Shown piece after piece: positions 62,564 through 64,000 of a stretch of 64,000 nucleotides of DNA. The translations under genes were made by a program, and so were the position numbers. The stretch comes from Massilia niastensis DSM 21313. Lineage in GTDB: Bacteria > Pseudomonadota > Gammaproteobacteria > Burkholderiales > Burkholderiaceae_D. Each line of letters opens with the position of its first letter. Positions within the stretch are counted from its first letter, which is position 1. The stretch lies in the NCBI RefSeq assembly GCF_000382345.1, contig NZ_KB908083.1, positions 1 to 64,000 on the forward strand, given 5' to 3'. The notes under the pieces are model-generated. The model was not told the DNA's origin and did no database searches. It saw nothing but the letters and a program-made list of their open reading frames with translations.

Positions 62564-63676
62564 ATGTCTATCTCCAGCACCGAGGAAATCGTTGCCGAAA
62601 TTCGTGCCGGCCGCATGGTCATTCTGGTCGATGAAGAGGATCGCGAGAATGAAGGCGACCTCGTGCTCGCCGCCGATTTCGTCACGCCCGATGCCATCAA
62701 TTTCATGATTCGCCATGCGCGCGGCCTGGTGTGCCTGACCCTGACCGAGGAACGCTGCAACCAGCTGGCGCTGCCGATGATGACGACGCGTAACGGCACC
62801 TCGTTCGGGACCAATTTCACGGTGTCGATCGAGGCGGCCGAGGGCGTCACCACCGGCATCTCGGCGGCCGACCGCGCACGCACCATCCAGGTGGCCGTCA
62901 GCAAGGACGCCACCCCGGACGACCTGGTGCAGCCCGGCCACATCTTCCCGCTGCGCGCCCAGAAGGGCGGCGTCCTGATGCGCGCCGGCCATACCGAAGC
63001 CGGCTGCGACCTGACCCAGATGGCGGGCCTGACCCCGGCCTCGGTGATCTGCGAGATCATCAAGGAAGACGGCACCATGGCGCGCCTGCCGGACCTGATC
63101 GAATTCGCGAAGGAACACAATCTCAAGATCGGCACCATCGCCGACCTGATCCACTACCGCAGCCAGAACGAGTCGCTGGTCGAGAAGGTGGCCGAGCGTC
63201 CGCTGTCGACCGAGCACGGCGAGTTCAGGCTGATCGCCTTCCGCGACACGCCGAGCGGTTCGGCCCACCTGGCCCTGGTGCACGGCGAGATGTCGCCGGA
63301 ACACGAGGCGCTGGTGCGCGTGCACCAGCCGGTGTCGCTGCTCGACATGCTGGAAAACCGCGCCACCACCCACTCGTGGGACATGGCCTCGGCCATGCGC
63401 GCCATCCAGAAGAGCGAGCGCGGCGTGATCGTGCTGCTCAACTGCGGCGAGACCGCCGAGCAGCTGTTCGCGCAGTTCGCGCCGCGCGACGGCAAGGAGG
63501 GGCGCGCCAGCGCGCGCGCCGCGTCGATGGACCTGCGCACCTACGGCATCGGCGCCCAGATCCTGCGCGACCTGGGCGTGGGCAAGATGCAGCTGCTGGC
63601 CAATCCGCGCAAGATGCCGTCGATGACGGGCTTCGACCTGGAAGTCACCGGCTACCTGCCGTGCCCGGGTGTTTGA
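62564..63676 (+). CDS. ribB: 3,4-dihydroxy-2-butanone-4-phosphate synthase with degenerate GTP cyclohydrolase II domain (RibBX type)
   Basis: A 370-residue fusion. The N-terminal 200 residues are an intact RibB: DEEDRENEGDLVLAADF (acidic metal site) and RAGHTEAGCDLTQMAGL. The C-terminal domain aligns with GTP cyclohydrolase II (LIAFRDTPSGSAHLALVHG) but keeps only one cysteine (LLNCGETAEQ) and replaces the zinc-binding Cys motif region with VRVHQPVSLLDML. It is probably inactive, matching the described RibBX variant. AAGGA precedes the ATG. ribH follows 49 bases after its stop. Confidence 0.93.
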   Translation: MSISSTEEIVAEIRAGRMVILVDEEDRENEGDLVLAADFVTPDAINFMIRHARGLVCLTLTEERCNQLALPMMTTRNGTSFGTNFTVSIEAAEGVTTGISAADRARTIQVAVSKDATPDDLVQPGHIFPLRAQKGGVLMRAGHTEAGCDLTQMAGLTPASVICEIIKEDGTMARLPDLIEFAKEHNLKIGTIADLIHYRSQNESLVEKVAERPLSTEHGEFRLIAFRDTPSGSAHLALVHGEMSPEHEALVRVHQPVSLLDMLENRATTHSWDMASAMRAIQKSERGVIVLLNCGETAEQLFAQFAPRDGKEGRASARAASMDLRTYGIGAQILRDLGVGKMQLLANPRKMPSMTGFDLEVTGYLPCPGV

Positions 63677-63725
63677 GCGTCCGCATTAGAATTCACTTAC
63701 ACAGACAAGATAAAAGAGGTCAGCC

Positions 63726-64000
63726 ATGACGGTAGGAACTTTTGAAAGCAATCTGGCAGGCGAAGGCCTGCGCATCGGGATCGTGCAGGCCCGTTTCAAC
63801 GCCGACGTCGGCCATGGCCTGCTGTCGTCCTGCCTGGCCGAGCTCAAGCGCCTGGGCGTGGCCGACGAGGACATCCTGCACGTGACCGTGCCGGGCGCCC
63901 TGGAAATCCCGCTGGCGCTGCAGAAGATGGCTGAAACCCAGCAGTTCGACGCCCTGATCGCGCTGGGCGCGGTGATCCGCGGCGAGACCTACCATTTCGA
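63726..64000 (+). CDS. ribH: 6,7-dimethyl-8-ribityllumazine synthase (5' part, cut by window edge)
   Basis: The first 91 residues of lumazine synthase are present, open to the last base. It has [37 protein letters not shown] and [13 protein letters not shown] with the conserved His near the end. The enzyme condenses ribityl-aminopyrimidine with 3,4-dihydroxy-2-butanone phosphate. An AGAGG site lies 7 bases before the ATG. Upstream ribBX supplies one substrate. Confidence 0.96.
   Translation, partial: MTVGTFESNLAGEGLRIGIVQARFNADVGHGLLSSCLAELKRLGVADEDILHVTVPGALEIPLALQKMAETQQFDALIALGAVIRGETYHF

Overview
The window is ordinary chromosome from a high-GC betaproteobacterium. Gene content and order point to the Oxalobacteraceae, most likely Massilia or a close relative. 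The evidence is an intact ybgC-tolQRAB-pal-cpoB block, a glyA-nrdR-(minor pilins)-ribD-ribE block, a Bug-type (TTT family) solute receptor, c-di-GMP proteins of the PAS-GGDEF-EAL type, and a chemoreceptor ending in a WEEF-like tail. This assignment is inferred from gene content alone. No ribosomal RNA, CRISPR array, prophage or plasmid backbone is visible.

Layout. 1-255 is the 3' end of an IS110-type transposase. 313-4154 carries a nitronate monooxygenase-like flavoprotein, YajQ, MurB and a short-chain dehydrogenase. 4196-6934 is a membrane-bound GGDEF/EAL protein. 7083-11177 carries a YkgJ-type cysteine-cluster protein, a small catabolic cluster (Bug receptor, split AtuA pair) and a divergent LysR regulator. 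A 227-bp inverted-repeat element lies at 11186-11412. 11493-13777 holds argG and argF, and 13912-16390 holds rsgA, a pterin dehydratase and an M48 protease in overlapping reading frames. 16438-23760 carries orn, a hybrid histidine kinase, an MBL-fold hydrolase, an HPP/CBS membrane protein, a YecA-like SEC-C protein and an SrkA-type kinase. 23879-26236 encodes an extreme 785-residue coiled-coil protein of unknown function. 26346-33470 carries small membrane proteins, DUF475, DUF212, an RND efflux adaptor/permease pair and DUF1272. 33532-39413 carries a Thr/Gly-repeat lipoprotein, NAD(P)H-hydrate dehydratase, a histidine phosphatase, an L-cystine transporter and a chemoreceptor. 39414-42808 is sparse: one small membrane protein, about 0.8 kb of non-coding DNA, a secreted protein and a large MBL-fold protein. 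42865-48320 is tRNA-Lys plus the Tol-Pal operon.

49432-64000 is the most interlocked region. A ZTP (pfl) riboswitch precedes glyA, followed by nrdR, then five overlapping minor pilin genes, then ribD and ribE. Two minus-strand genes (an M16 protease and a REC-GAF-PAS-GGDEF-EAL protein) interrupt before ribB and ribH. The ribB gene is fused to a GTP cyclohydrolase II-like domain that appears to lack its zinc cysteines (RibBX type), so GTP cyclohydrolase II activity is probably encoded elsewhere.

The best leads are the coiled-coil protein and its flanking REP-like palindromes, the cysteine tail on the nitronate monooxygenase-like protein, the 227-bp inverted-repeat element, the stand-alone 469-residue MBL-fold protein, and the 0.8-kb non-coding stretch. 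I see no convincing wholly new multi-gene system.
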